DNA of 64,000 nt from Cricetomys ansorgei (GCA_026225945.1 JAMJFZ010002307.1:8351501-8415500); one strand, 5' to 3'. Shown: positions 1 to 12,182, counted from the first letter of the stretch. Program-made: numbers and translations. The notes: generated by a model not told the origin, from the letters alone.

Positions 1-590
1 TGAACTGGGCAAATTCAGAAGTCAGAAAAGTCAGCACTCTGCCTGCCAGTTTTAACCTTTTCTGACTTAGTACAGCAGTAAAGCACTCTCCAGAGGGAAG
101 AGGATGCTGAAATTTAAAGATCCTCTCGACCTGGTTCTCCATCCTTGCAACTAGAAAACAACATGTAATAAATAGGTGGCTTTGGAAGCTAAGCAGTATG
201 CTGTACATAGGCTCCAGTCTATTGACCTCTACAATTATCCCCAGAGAATATGGATCCTGTTTCCTTCTCAGATAGTGAAGCTACCAAGCATTAACAACAT
301 GGACTCCCTCATATTCTGCAGTGGGTCCTCTTTGGCAACCCTCAGAATCATAGCTGTTTTAGATGGCAAGCTCCTACCCAGATGCTGTGGACCTCTGTCT
401 CAAGTTCCCTATCTGTGCTGGTTCCTTGTTTTGGGGTATCCAAGCAAGTCTCTAACTATAGGTTACTTAGAGATAGTATTCTGGGGAGAGCAAACAATAA
501 AGCAGGTTTCCCCTTTGGTTGTCTAGTGTGCAGGAGGCATGACTCTCCCATCTATGCTACACAATTTATTTAAGTTACAAAATGTTCTTC
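1..590. other. No recognised feature; possible LTR fragment
   Basis: This is unique-looking sequence with a 116-codon open frame on the plus strand (176-526) that starts with GTG and has no recognisable domain. An AATAAA (497-502) followed by a T/G-rich stretch resembles an LTR polyadenylation region, but no LTR boundaries were found. Confidence 0.35.
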
Positions 591-594
591 AAAC

Positions 595-945
595 TTCTTT
601 TCTCATGGCTGTGATCAAATTCTGACAAGATACAACTAATAAAAGGAGGATTTTCTTTGGCCCACGGTTTAAGGGTGTCTTAGTCTACCATATAGAAAGA
701 AGGCATGTCAGTGATGCCATCCCTAAGTGGGGGTGGTGGGGGAGGGGCGGAAGAGCTTGTTTACACTTGGCTGGAGAAGTGAGACTGGAAGCCAAAGTGA
801 GGCTGGGCTCATAGCTCATCCAGCAATGATGCCCTTTCTCTAGGGAAGCCCCACTTTTTACAGAGTGTTCCAAAACAGCACTTCAAAGCTGAGGACCAAG
901 TGTTCAAATACATTAGCCTTTAGGAGTCATTTTATGTATAAACTA
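595..945 (-). mobile_element. Rodent LTR-like interspersed repeat, family B (TAGTTTGAATGGG type)
   Basis: On the minus strand it follows a common rodent repeat. In plus orientation it starts with a CTGTGAT / AAGGAGGATTTTCTTTGGC segment and ends with GAGGACCAAGTGTTCAAAT and a 'CCTTTAGGAGTCATTTT' tail. It is diverged, with a G-rich insertion near 729-748. The Repbase name is not asserted. Confidence 0.55.
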
Positions 946-949
946 TATA

Positions 950-1950
950 GCACCAATGTCTTTGAATTCTTGGTCTGTTTAGGTCATCATGACTTTCCTT
1001 ATTCACAGAATCACAGAAAGGGAATTTACAATTTACAATCTTATTCTCAAAATCCTCCGATCTTTCTAATGACCCTTACAGATATTCAAAATCAAGTTTC
1101 TGGTGATCTCTCTGCCCTCTTCCCTGTACATATTCTGCCTAAGAGACACTCACATCATGGGTACCTATGGAACACTTCATTGACAATTCTTCTGCCTGAA
1201 AGACTATTCCCCAGATAGCTATGTATACTGTAAATCATCGATTGCACATCACCTTGTCAACAAGACTGACCTATGACCTTATTTAAAGTCACCATCTGCT
1301 ATCTCTCAGGACTGCTGTTAGTTATTCTCCTAATCTACATTCTTCTAATAATTTAATAATAGATAGTATACATAATTTTCTTCTTCATTGATATGTGAAC
1401 ACCTAACCAGAGCGACTAGTATTAGGTAAACACATCTGTTGGATGATTAAGTGAGTCAAGAACAAATTTGTTAATTGACAAATAAACATATAGCTTACAA
1501 TGGTTTGAAATACTTTTCCATGACAACAACATCTGAACCATTTGAATCTTGTCTTTATGGTTTCACAGGCTGTGGTATCACAGATAATAGATGTCCCAAC
1601 TATCAGTGTCTGAACTAGGTTTTGAAAAACAAGATACTAGATAAAACAGTGATAACTCACATAAGGTCACATCATAGTAAAGATACAGTCAAATCCCAAT
1701 TGAAATTATTTGTTAGATTCCTTCCAATGAGGTCTCCCCAGGTGAACACATAAAAATTGACATTTACTTTAGGTTCCATATTTTGGGATAGAGTTAAGTT
1801 ATTTATTAGAAAATACTTCTTCTCTTCTGTATTAGATATTGGTCCGAGAAATATAAATTTCATGTTATTGAAAATTTTATTTGGTGACTCACAACTTAAA
1901 TATTAGCTCCAAATTCTATTCTCAATATCTTTCCAAAATATACACAAAAA
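950..1950. other. Unique AT-rich sequence, nothing recognised
   Basis: No repeat, RNA gene or coding signal was seen. Open frames here are under 120 codons and show no conserved motif. Confidence 0.6.
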
Positions 1951-2200
1951 ATGATGAGTTTAACAAGACAGATGAAAGAGAAAAAGGCTAAAGATAAAGA
2001 AAGAGAAAGAAGAAAGAGACAGAAGGACAGAGGGAAAGGAAAAGAGGGAGATAGAGACATAGAGAAAAGAAGAAAGGGACGAGAGAGAGGGAGAAAGAAG
2101 GAGTGTGTGTATGTGTTCATGAGAGAGACAATGAGCAGCAGCAGAAGGAGAAAGAGGATGATGAGGATCAGGAGGAGGAGGAGGGGAAGGAGGAGATCAT
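1951..2200 (+). repeat. Purine-rich (GA/AAG/AGG) low-complexity tract
   Basis: About 250 bp is almost entirely A and G on the plus strand, with GAGA, GAAA and AGG runs. It produces an artificial Lys/Arg-rich open frame. The tract is broken by a short GT/CA-like stretch near 2101-2120. Confidence 0.85.
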
Positions 2201-2984
2201 TAAGGAATAAGAATAAAGTAAAAACTTACTTAAGAATAATTACTAAGGTCATTGTAGCTAGCTCAACCGCTCATGACTATCTAATACATGAGCCACTTAT
2301 GACATATCACCAAGAATGAAGCACGCAGCAGGGATGAGATCCCTCAAAAAATCAGATTTCATAAAAAACAATGACCCCAGGAAGGAGCCATAAAATATAT
2401 ATCTTTATATTACTATCTTCAAGTTACTACTTCTCTACTTTTTTAATGAGGAATAAAGCAAGGAGAATCTGGAATTTCCTTTTTTGGTAAGTAAATGATC
2501 TAAAGTTATTGAAAGGCTTTCTGAACAGAAGGAAGGCATCTGATTTTCATTTTATAAATATGGAAGGAAGAGGAAAATAAAGTTAATCTAGACACTTGGA
2601 GACTAATTTGATGCTGCTCAATTATATGAAAACCTAAAGATAGGCAAACAACTGGGGAGATGGAGATAAATGTGAGGGACAACTGAGGTCAGAAAGAAAC
2701 CCAATAAAAAAGACAACTTGCATCATACATGCTTCAGAAGACCAGCAACACAGGATGTGTTGGCTTGACAACTGAATTGACTAGGGAAACAAAATAGGTT
2801 GTGTATTTTGGGGGGAAAGGAAAATCCCCTTTGCATCAGCAAAACTTAATGTCTTACACTGGTTCATATTTCACTAGGCTAAAAATACAAATTATAACAA
2901 GAAAAATATTCCTCCATATGTATGTATAAAAAAATTGGCTATCAGTTAAATAAGGCAGTAACTAAAACTGTTCTTTAAAAAATG
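2201..2984. other. Unique AT-rich sequence, nothing recognised
   Basis: No recognisable element was found in this gap between the purine tract and the next repeat. Confidence 0.55.
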
Positions 2985-3212
2985 ATGCTTACTGGCTTGC
3001 TCCTTAAGCCTGGCTCAGCCTGCTTTCTTACATAATCATAGACCATGGGGCCACAACTGGCATTGCTCATGGTAGACTGAGCCCTCTCACTTTAATCTGT
3101 AATCAAGGAAAACTCCCACAGACTTGCTTGAGGCCAGTCTGAGTCAATAATTTATGCTCTCTCCTCAAAGATGACACTTGCCTGTGTCAAATTGACAAAA
3201 ACACCTAACCAA
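2985..3212 (-). mobile_element. Rodent LTR-like repeat, family A (GTCAACTTGACA type), minus strand
   Basis: In plus orientation it shows the reversed hallmarks of the family: GCTTACTGGCTTGCTCC, GCTCAGCCTGCTTTCTTA, a degraded centre, then TGTCAAATTGACAAAA near 3187. It resembles the 17.9, 18.9 and 44.9 kb copies read backwards. Confidence 0.65.
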
Positions 3213-4690
3213 TACAAATACCAATTTTGGTAATTTTAGGTAATTTGATGTTTTGTTGCCTCTCTTTGGTTTTGGAAATGCTGTTCTTAGACTCTCAGTG
3301 ACCCTCATTCCTTGGCCTGATGAGGACTAAGATTAGAGTCCTAAGCCACAACTATATTTTTAATATAATTTGAGTAGGAACAATGCATTTTTGAAAGTCG
3401 AACTTTATGAAACTCAATACGATGTTTTAAATCTGTTCTAATAGTTTAGCTGCTTCTTTGGGAATGAACATTTTAGTTTTTTTGGATAGAGCTGCTTTCT
3501 ATATTCTTGTGAATCAAATTCTAGGACATAGTAAAATCAAATAGACCTGAATCTTTGATTTTCTACTTACAAATTTGTGTGGAGCAAAAAAAATCTGCCT
3601 GTGGTAAACTTTTCACAGAAAATAAAACTACTGACATAAAACATGTTTCCCTGTAAAGGAATTTATTTTCACACTAGCAGGACATCAGGAGTAGGTTACT
3701 TCCCAGAAGTATAGGAGCCCTATTCTCTGATCCTTATAACCCTTCACACATCCATCAAATGTAACAAATACATTCGAGCAGTGGGTACAGAAGCAAGTCC
3801 AGCAATTTTCATAAAAGTCCCACCCTTTGAGGAATTTCCTTGAGAACAAATGAGAAAGCATAATCCACTTAGCAGTGGGAATTCTCTCATAACTTCAGAT
3901 GAAGCAGACTTACTATGAGTCAAACTGAAATCCATGCAGACAAAGGACAGAGTCTCTTTGTCCTGAGGAGTACCCCTTAGAATTTAAGTTCATCCTGAGA
4001 GCTCTCTAGCCTGGGATAGTGCGTAGTGTTTTGGGGATTTTTTTTAAACCATAGTTATTTCCCAATGAGCATCACAGTGCAGCGTGGAATATGTGTCCTA
4101 TGGTAGAATACTATCCCATAGTTATTTTATTGGCAGACTGAGAAATCCAAGCCTAAGTCTGGCAAACTTCCCACTTCCCTTTTCACTATGCTATGCAGTT
4201 TCCATAGTCTATAAGACGGATAACAGACACACATAGAGAAGCTCAGCCCTGTATGTATACTTCATGGACATGTCTTCAGCTCTACTGAGCCATTTTTGGA
4301 ATAACATACATAGTGGCCAAGAATGACCCAGGGAAGGAATTCCATGGACTGCTGGCTTTAGACCTGGATCTGCAGGTCCAGATCTTGAAATTTGGACACA
4401 GGGTGGATTCCTGACAGAAATATATGTTTGTGTGGAAGAAAACCAGGCCTTATAGTATTATATGATTCTATTTGGAAAGGTTTAAAGAGTGGGGGCTACT
4501 GAATGACCAGGATTGACCAGTACAATGTGCAAACCTAGGGTAAGTTATTCAGATTCTTTGTCTTCTTTCCGTCCATATTAATGATTTTGTTAGTAAATGG
4601 GTATGATACTACTCTTTCCTTCTGGTTCCCAATTTGATGAAATGTATTTTAACCTTATACCAAGGTTTACTTCTGTATTTGTCCCCTATA
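3213..4690. other. Unique AT-rich sequence, nothing recognised
   Basis: About 1.5 kb has no clear repeat and no open frame with recognisable content. Confidence 0.55.
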
Positions 4691-4696
4691 CACTTT

Positions 4697-4714
4697 CATA
4701 TCTATCTATCTATC

Positions 4715-4760
<46 letters not shown>

Positions 4761-4862
4761 ATCTATCTATTTATCTACTTATCTATCATCTATCTATCTA
4801 CCTACCTACCTACCTACCTATATATCTATCATCTATCTTTCTATCTACCTATTTATCTACAT
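4697..4862. repeat. (TATC)n microsatellite with TACC sub-block
   Basis: Tandem TATC with interruptions. A TACC block lies at about 4798-4820, followed by imperfect TATC. It creates artificial Tyr-Leu-Ser-Ile open frames. Confidence 0.95.
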
Positions 4863-4869
4863 AATGTAC

Positions 4870-5035
4870 CCATTACCTAACTATTCCTATGTGGAAGTGG
4901 GGGTATATGCTTGTCACAGCTTTTGGGAAAGTCAGAGAAAAACTTGTAGAAGTTGCTTCTGTCCTTCCACAATAGTGGTCCCTGTGATTGAACTCAGGTT
5001 TTAAGGGTTGGCAGCAATCACCTTTACTGAATGAA
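4870..5035 (-). mobile_element. Degraded tRNA-derived SINE (B3/B4-like), minus strand
   Basis: In plus orientation it carries AACTTGTAGAAGTTGCTTCTGTCCTTCCAC-like text split around the B3/B4 pattern, then GTGATTGAACTCAGG and a 'GGTTGGCAGCAATCACCTTTA' end. These match reversed box B and 5' parts of rodent tRNA-type SINEs. It lies directly against the TATC array. Confidence 0.55.
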
Positions 5036-5977
5036 ACATTTAGCTGTGCTGTTTCTAAATCTTCTAAAGGGAACATGTTACATTAGTATATACTATTAAG
5101 AGCTTTATTTTTTAATTTTTCTAGACTTTATAATACACTAGTTAGTTTTCAGAATTTTCCCTCCTCTCAGTCCACAGGAGAAGATTTTTCTTTCAGTCTG
5201 TGTTGGATTTTATGATGGAAGCTGAGTGCCATGATCATGCTCACTTTTACATTTGGCTACTTTTGTGACTGGAGAAATTTCCCACAGTGTGATTTATCTT
5301 TTAAGAAATTAGCCAGAAATGCACATCTCCATCCTTCCTGGAACACTTGGTACAGGTGTGTCATATAAACTTTCCTGGCTCAGTGAGATGATATGCTCTG
5401 CACAGAACTTGGTATCCTGGTGGGAGTAAGGCAGGACTATATGGCATCTGGGCAGCCTCCACACAGTTTAAAGCCAAGCACCAGCCTTCCCACATCTCAT
5501 TTTTATGACCAGCTGCAGTGTCCATGGAGCCTTCCAGGGAGTGGTCCTAGAGACTCTCAGGAACAGGCATGTCTCTGGATATCCATCATGTCTGACTGGA
5601 GCATCTCAAATTTCTGACAATGAGCACAAACTAAATCCAAGTCAAAAATCTATATTGCATAAAAAAATTACATAAAATAAGAAAGTGCTACAGACTTTGA
5701 TTTGAATTTGTGTCTTTTAGACAAAGTGAAGAAATTGAATGAACAATCAAGTACAATGTTGCCCAAACTTCAGAATGGGCCTGAACACAAAACACAGATG
5801 ATGCTATATTTCTGAATTCATTTCTCTGTCTAGCTTCATCTACTTAGAATTTGTTGAAAATTACTTAATCTGCCTCAAACTTGGTAAAGATGGCTTAGAA
5901 ACCCTAGGTATATTAGATAGGGATATATGTCTATATATTAATGTGCAAATACAAACATGGCATGTATACATCATTTG
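5036..5977. other. Unique sequence, somewhat less AT-rich near 5.4 kb
   Basis: A 74-codon plus-strand open frame (5393-5617) lies in moderately GC-rich sequence. No family similarity or splice-site arrangement was recognised. Confidence 0.45.
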
Positions 5978-6330
5978 TACTAGTTTCTTGGCTGTTATAA
6001 CAGTATGTTGCAAATGAACATATGTAAAATAAAAATATGTTCTCTCCTAGTTTAGGAAGTTAAGTTTTTTAATAAAGATGTCAGCTAAGGCAGTTTTTGG
6101 ATGCTGAAAGGAATAAACGTTATTTGTCTTTCTTGGGTTTTCTGCCGATACCTTCAACTTTCTGTGACTGACAGCTATCTCCAATCCATGTCTCCATCTT
6201 CATATGACTTCTTGAGGTCTTGCTTGGGTCAAACTGCTTCCAAATTGCCCTCTTCTTACAAGATCATCATTCATACCAGAATGATGCTCCCAAAACCATG
6301 CTCATCCAACAGGATCCCACCTGGCCTTTG
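5978..6330 (-). mobile_element. MLT1-type MaLR LTR fragment, minus strand
   Basis: In plus orientation it follows the reversed MLT1 LTR: ACTAGTTTCTTGGCTGTTATAAC, a degraded middle, TCCATCTTCATATGACTTC, then CCCTCTTCTTACAAGATCATCATTCAT. It is old and diverged, with no internal virus genes. Confidence 0.65.
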
Positions 6331-6759
6331 TGATGTAAGCAAAGACTGTGTTTCTGCATAAGTCACACTCCCAAGCTGAGGGTTGATGAGAGTTCTGGAG
6401 CACTGCCACTCAGCTCGATGTGACATGGAAATTATATACTCTATATTAACCTTTTCCTTCATCCCTTTTCCTACTCTTCTCATTTTCACCTTTTATACAA
6501 CTTTGGAATAAGTTTCTTTTTTGGTTTGGAAATTGATTATTGTTTAATGGTTATAAGAGGTGAATATTTTATCTAACAAATACTTATTAGAGATATTGAA
6601 GGTTGTTATTCCCAGCATACAATTCTAATAGCTTTACATTTTTTAAAAATTGTAATTTAAAAATTACAATTAAAATTTAAAAAATTAAAAGTTTTTAAAA
6701 TTGAAATCTTAATAAGTAACTATATACTTTATAGAAATAGTACTTTTAAAATTCTCTTT
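6331..6759. other. AT-rich unique sequence with an AT inverted repeat
   Basis: Very A/T-rich from 6600. It includes a perfect 11-bp inverted repeat, AATTGTAATTT with a 2-bp spacer (6648-6671). Confidence 0.6.
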
Positions 6760-7060
6760 TTTGAAAAATTTACTTTTTTTGAGTTTCATGCATGAGTATT
6801 ATATTCACATCATCTCCACCCCATTCCCTTTCCTTCAACTCCTTCTGTGTTCCCAGTTCATCTTGACTTCATGACATTTTCTTTATTATTATTGTTAAGT
6901 ATATATACATGTGTATACAAATATATATATATATATACAATATATATATATATATATATATTCTGCTGAATATGTTTGCTGTTGGTCATATGTTTATGTG
7001 TTTAGGGATGATCACTTGGGTTTGAATAAAAAGAATCTCTTAAGATTTTTTATATTCAAT
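6760..7060 (-). mobile_element. LINE-1 (Lx-type) 3' UTR fragment, minus strand
   Basis: In plus orientation it follows the reversed rodent L1 3' UTR: pyrimidine-rich CCCATTCCCTTTCC, a TA-rich microsatellite, then GCTGTTGGTCATATG and GGGATGATCACTTGGG. It is interrupted by the (TA)n tract. Confidence 0.65.
6898..6961. repeat. (TA)n microsatellite
   Basis: Two blocks of alternating T and A separated by short C/G-containing interruptions, inside the L1 fragment. Confidence 0.95.
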
Positions 7061-7110
7061 TAAGACAAAACATGCAAAATGAAAATAAAACAAAAAGAGT
7101 GTATATACAT

Positions 7111-7116
7111 ACACAT

Positions 7117-7157
<41 letters not shown>
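7111..7157. repeat. (CA)n microsatellite
   Basis: An uninterrupted CA run of about 20 units follows an imperfect TACACATGCA leader. Confidence 0.95.
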
Positions 7158-7159
<2 letters not shown>

Positions 7160-8295
7160 AAACATGGAGTTCATTTTGTGTTGGCCAACTTCTCCTGAGC
7201 CCTAGCATGTGATTGATATTTTTGAAGATGTCAAGGCAAGGATATGAGTTTTTAAAACCCTGTGTAATTTCCTATCTGCTTTCATAGTATTCTAGAACAT
7301 TCTTATGTCTTAACTTTATAAGTAGAAATTCAACTTGTTTCCTTTCATCTACTCCTCTGATAGATAACTTTGACAAAATAGGGCCAAAATATGTGAAAGG
7401 TAGTTATTTACAAAGCCTGTTATGTTAAAGCAAAAATTTGGGCAAACTTGTCTAAGCTATGAAGATGTTAAGAGCCAATGGCATTGAACATGGAGATGAA
7501 AGTTGGATACTACTGAAACAATAAAAGCAGAAATGGTAGAGTTTACCAAGCCCAGGATCCAGTATATTTTCACGTGTTGGTGAAACTTGATGCCAGGGCA
7601 TTAGGGCATAAAGATTAGGAGGAGGAGATTGAATTTCAGATCATACTATACTAATATAAGTTGGTTCTGTGTGCTTCATTTCTGTTTCCAGTTGTAAATT
7701 CAGGATATTGTTTACCCCATGTGTGTGCTTTGACTCTCATGATATAATGGATTTTGAAATATACTGTCCATATTCTGGCAGCTGACATTGCATAAATGCC
7801 TGATAAAGTGAACTCCAAACCCTGGCTCTGGCAGCACTGTGGGGGCGCCCAGCCTCATCATTCTTGTATGCAAGACCATCTGTCATTCTTCTCTGTACAG
7901 TCAAGTGTGAAGAGGCCAAATCTGTCTCTAAATATTGCATCTATGCTATTACTTGATTTTTCTTAACGTCTGTGTTATTGTCAGCATTAATTCATACATG
8001 AAGAGCTATTCTTCCCTGGTATTCATCATTACTATTTACAAAGTTTAAATAAAAAAATAAAACCATATCACAAGTATATTAAATAGTACAAATACTTATC
8101 TGATTCAGAATGCATATACTCTTAAAGGTTTTTCTTTACTATATAAAAAGAAAGAAAATGTATATCTGAGAGTTAATATCTTTGAGTACATTACATTTAA
8201 AAACTAATATATTTTATATTTCTACAATCACACAAACACAGAAGAGTGCTTAAAAGCAGAATATTAATGACAATTCTCTACCCTGCTCTAAGCAT
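7158..8295. other. Unique AT-rich sequence, nothing recognised
   Basis: No clear repeat or gene. A 67-codon minus-strand frame (7737-7940) has no recognisable motif. Confidence 0.5.
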
Positions 8296-8299
8296 TTCT

Positions 8300-8735
8300 G
8301 ATATCACATGTCCCATTCATAAATAATTACTTTGAATTTATGATCTCACAACTCACCGTTTTTATACATATGTTTGTATGGGAGTCAGTTTTCATCTTTT
8401 AAAGTGAATTTTTTGAAAAATTTTATGTGATGGAATTGATACAAGACAGATTCTTTAATGGTATACTTTTTTATTTGTAACTTATGATTTGTAACTTAGA
8501 GAAGAGTGGGGTTATTTTTCACTGCTATGTAAAATTTCATTAAGCTCTAATACTATTATGCTTTTACGTTTTTATACTGAGGGGTTTTAGAATTTTTCTT
8601 TCTTCAAAGTTTCTCCTCTTTCATGTAGTGCTTCTGGGGATCTCCATCACCATGTCTCCTGATGCAGGTGTGCAAGTGTTCCTCTAGGGAGAATGGCTGT
8701 GAGGAGCAATGGTGAGTGCCAGGGAGCAGTTATTC
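8300..8735 (-). mobile_element. Ancient LINE-1 (L1M-type) fragment, minus strand
   Basis: In plus orientation it reads like the reversed L1M ORF2/3' region, clearest at CATGTCTCCTGATGCAGGTG and GCAAGTGTTCCTCTAGGG (8650-8690), preceded by the degraded 'CTGCTATGTAAAATTTCAT' segment. It is highly diverged. Confidence 0.6.
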
Positions 8736-9214
8736 AAGTTAAATAAGGAGTGGAAAGCTGTTCTTAAGCTTACATTTTCCATTTATACTTCACTAGAGTA
8801 GACTCACATACAAAACTCTGTTTCTCTGTATGTTCGCCATCACTTAGAACTCCCAAAGGTTTTCTTTGGAACTACTTCATGGATGCTAAATAAAATTAAT
8901 TTAATTTCTATTTTGTATTGCTTGGAATGATAGCAGATTTGAAGTTTCTGTTTGTTGTTTTGTCATTCTAAGTATCTGTCCTATGAAATAACTAACAGTG
9001 TAGTTTTGGAGGTTTTATTTATTTTTGCTTATTTTAGGTAGTTTTTCCCTTATTCATTTGTAATTGTTGTAATATATTGAAACATAATCCTCGTATTTTG
9101 GTAATTTTCCCAGTTTTCAATTTGAGTTATATAGACAGAAATGTATGCTCTGATATATTTAACTATTATTCTATGTTCATGACAGAGGACAGTTTATTCT
9201 TTGCTAATTCAATA
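8736..9214. other. Unique AT-rich sequence, nothing recognised
   Basis: No supportable feature. Confidence 0.5.
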
Positions 9215-10065
9215 CCAGGTCCTAAACCTGGAAGGCTTCAGCCTCCATACAATCTAACCTGCTAACCTAGATCTAGAAATTTCAGCCTTCTGGCTCAATC
9301 TGACTAGCTCCTTCTGAACTCAGAACTGTATTGAATTAAACTGAATCTTCTAGTTGGCTGATTCAACTCACTCATTGTTCTGGTTCAAACTCTTCTCAAA
9401 GCTGATTGATTCAAACTGAACTTCTGAGCCAGCTGACTACTTCCTGACTGAGCTCTTCTGACTCTGGCTGACTCCCACAACTTCTTTGACTAAACATCTC
9501 TGCTAGGCTTCAAATTGACTCTAAATGTTCCGCTGACTCTTTCTCCCAAACTCACTCTTCCTGTCTGACATTGACTCCTGCTGAACTGCCTCTGTGTCTT
9601 ATCTGATTGATTCTCTGACTGCCTGACTCTCTGAGCTGAGAGCTAAGAGAGCTCTGTTGTGAGAGGTAGGTATATCCTCACTCTGAGTCTGCTAACTCTT
9701 TCTCTGATTAATCATTTTGCCTGCTCTTCACTCTGATTCATCTCAGATGTCATTCTTCAAGGCTTCACTCTGGTTCACTCTCAGACTTGGAATTAAAAGC
9801 ATGTACTCATTCTGTACTTCACTCTGCCTCTGACTTTCCACTTCTCAATTGATTGGCTTGCACTGATGTGTGTCACCACTGCCTTCTGAATTGGATTTAA
9901 AGGTGTGCGCTACATCAGCATTAAAGGTGTGTACTAACATTCTTTCTAACCTAGAGAAGCCATGCTGCTTGATCTGAGATCAAATGTCTATTGCACAGGC
10001 CTTTCAATGTAATCCTTTGCTAGAGCAACCATGCTGCTAGTTTAAAAGATTAAATGTTTTTCTAC
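9215..10065 (+). mobile_element. Long CTGACT/TTCTGA-rich rodent repeat (LTR- or RMER-like)
   Basis: About 850 bp is rich in T and C, with CTGACT, TTCTGAACT and CTCTGACT recurring irregularly. Towards its 3' part it carries two related segments, TTAAAGGTGTGCGCTAC and ATTAAAGGTGTGTACTAAC, like those in rodent medium-reiteration repeats. No coding content and no clean terminal repeats were found. The family name is uncertain. Confidence 0.5.
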
Positions 10066-10590
10066 ATGGTTATATTTTAAAATCCTTCTTTCTGGTCACT
10101 ATTTTTTATCCTATCTTCATTCTCATTATCTCCTCTATTGATTTAGAAATTCTGTACTTTATTGCTATTTTTGAAACAATAGATTACCAGTTTAGATCTA
10201 TATATTTAGCTTGTAAATGTGTATCCAAGGTTATTCTGGATAATCACAGTATTTAAAAAATTTTAAATTGCATATTGCTTTCTTGAAAAGTACCTTTCTT
10301 GTTGATTTTTCATTTCACTCTTCCCCCATTTCCTATTGATTTTTATATTTAATGTTTAAATAGATTCAAATGATTTTTCTGGCCTGTATTTCTTTCTTCA
10401 TTTTAGACCTTTCTCTTGGATGTTTTCTTCTTCCAGAAGTTTATCCTATAATTTGGGGAATCTGTTCACAGTTTTTACTTGCCTAAATTGTGTTTACTTT
10501 GTTTTTACTTCAGGAATTCTCATAGGGTTTACTATAACAGCTGACAATTGTTTTCTTAGAGGACACTGAAAAACTTTAGACAAAATGGTA
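10066..10590. other. Unique T-rich sequence
   Basis: No repeat or gene recognised. Long T/C-rich stretches are present. Confidence 0.5.
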
Positions 10591-10593
10591 CTT

Positions 10594-10736
10594 GGGTCTA
10601 GAGAGAGTTCAGGGCTTAAGAGCACTTGCTGCTCTTGCAGATGACCCTGGTTCAGTTTCCAGCAGCCACATGGTGGCTTCCAATCAGTCGTATCTCCAGT
10701 TTCATTGGCACTACATTCATGTATACACACACACAT

Positions 10737-10788
<52 letters not shown>

Positions 10789-10865
10789 GGAGGGAGGGAG
10801 GGAGAAAGAGAGATGGAGAGAGGGAGAGAGAGAAAGAGACCCACATACATAATTAAAAATTAAAA
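10594..10865 (+). mobile_element. B3-type SINE carrying a CA/GA microsatellite
   Basis: The tRNA-derived head is recognisable as GGGCTTAAGAGCACTTGCTGCTCTTGCAG, split around GACCCTGGTTCAGTTTCC (box B region), then CCACATGGTGGCTTCCAA. The 3' part expands into (CA)n and (GGGA)n and ends in an A/T-rich tail. Confidence 0.85.
10723..10840. repeat. Compound (CA)n-(GGGA)n-(GA)n microsatellite
   Basis: A CA run to 10784 is followed by GGGA units and GA-rich sequence. It sits in the 3' part of the B3 SINE. Confidence 0.95.
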
Positions 10866-10869
10866 TAAA

Positions 10870-11818
10870 GAATTTTGTAATTATAAGTACAATTCATCAT
10901 ATTACATAATAAAAATTAAATAATCAATTTCAACTATAAGGGATAAACAATTTGACAAAAAAAATCAACAAACAATACCCTGTTTATAGACCTATTATGT
11001 CCTTTTGCTACTTTGGATAGACTATTTAAAAGGTGCTAAACCATGTGAGTCACTGATATATGTTTATCTTCTGAAACCTAACTTTCTGTACAGCAGATAC
11101 ATATACAGACAGATACATATACAGATAAGGTAAATCATCCTACTTGAAGATATTAAAACAGCAATGTACAAATATGTGGCTATGTTTTATTTATTTCTTT
11201 TACAATTTCTTCAATTTGACAAAATTTGAGATTTGAAGGGAAATGGTTAATTTATAGTTAAATTGAAATAAATGAAAATGGTCAGAAATAATGAATTCAT
11301 TGCCCTACTATGCATTAGTCTCAAATTCCCATGTATCTTGTTTGCAAGAAGGCATTTTACAGTATTATTGAACAAATATGAGCATTTAGTTAACTATTAC
11401 AGATGAAACTTGTATTAATCTGATACAGAATGCCAGGAAGAACAAGAAGAGAATATCTATACTAACAAAGAAATATTTTACCTGAAATTGGAAAGTCATA
11501 GTGTTTATGATCATGTTGTCCTCCTAATATTCTCATAACACTCCTATAATAGTCAGCATGAAAAATAAGTAACTAGCTTAAAAATCTATAGATTGGAAAG
11601 TAAGCAGTATTGATGTTATTTGAAACTATTTGTTTCCATGAGGTTTTAAAGGGAAAATGATCCAATGTGCAGATATTAGAAAGGCAGTTTTATTTAACAT
11701 CATTATGCAAAAGTCAACTGCATTGATATTCAAAAGGACAGAAGTATTAGTCAATATTTCAGGTTAAAATACCTCAATATAATGTCAGACTTAGGAGATG
11801 AGAAACTTGTTCATAGCA
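10870..11818. other. Unique AT-rich sequence
   Basis: Nothing recognised except a small 16-bp tandem duplication near 11095-11127 (AGATACATATACAGA twice). Confidence 0.55.
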
Positions 11819-11819
11819 C

Positions 11820-12020
11820 TGAAGAGAAGGTTTGGCACTTAATAGCACATACTGATCTTGCAAAGGATCTGAGTTAGGTTCCCAACATCCATGTCAAGCA
11901 GCTCACAATGTCCTGTAAATCAACTCAGTGGTATCCAAAACTGGTCTTTGCAGACACTTGAAATCATGTGAATATATACTCCTCACACATTATACATAAT
12001 TTAAACAATTTTTAAAAATC
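11820..12020 (+). mobile_element. B3-type SINE, diverged
   Basis: Matches the B3 layout: TTGGCACTTAATAGCACA, GGATCTGAGTTAGGTTCCCAA, AGCAGCTCACAATGTCCTG, a CA/TA-rich 3' part and an A-rich tail. It is heavily mutated. Confidence 0.7.
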
Positions 12021-12182
12021 ATTAATTTAAAAGTATTCTTGTGATTTAACAAAATACTACATCTTCCTACAATTTAGGTTTATAGCTCATATCAATGTTA
12101 CTTGAAAACACTCTAAAACTGTCCTTGAAAAGATGGCCATAATTATGCCTAAAAAGTCAACAAACACAGTATTTGAATATCA

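Noticed and set aside
176..526. 116-codon plus-strand frame near the left edge
   Set aside because: GTG start and no family similarity. The region may be an old LTR fragment.
1951..2319. 122-codon Lys/Arg/Glu-rich frame
   Set aside because: It arises from the purine-rich low-complexity tract.
4597..5004. 135-codon plus-strand frame
   Set aside because: Its core is the TATC/TACC microsatellite, and the ends are chance extensions into a SINE fragment.
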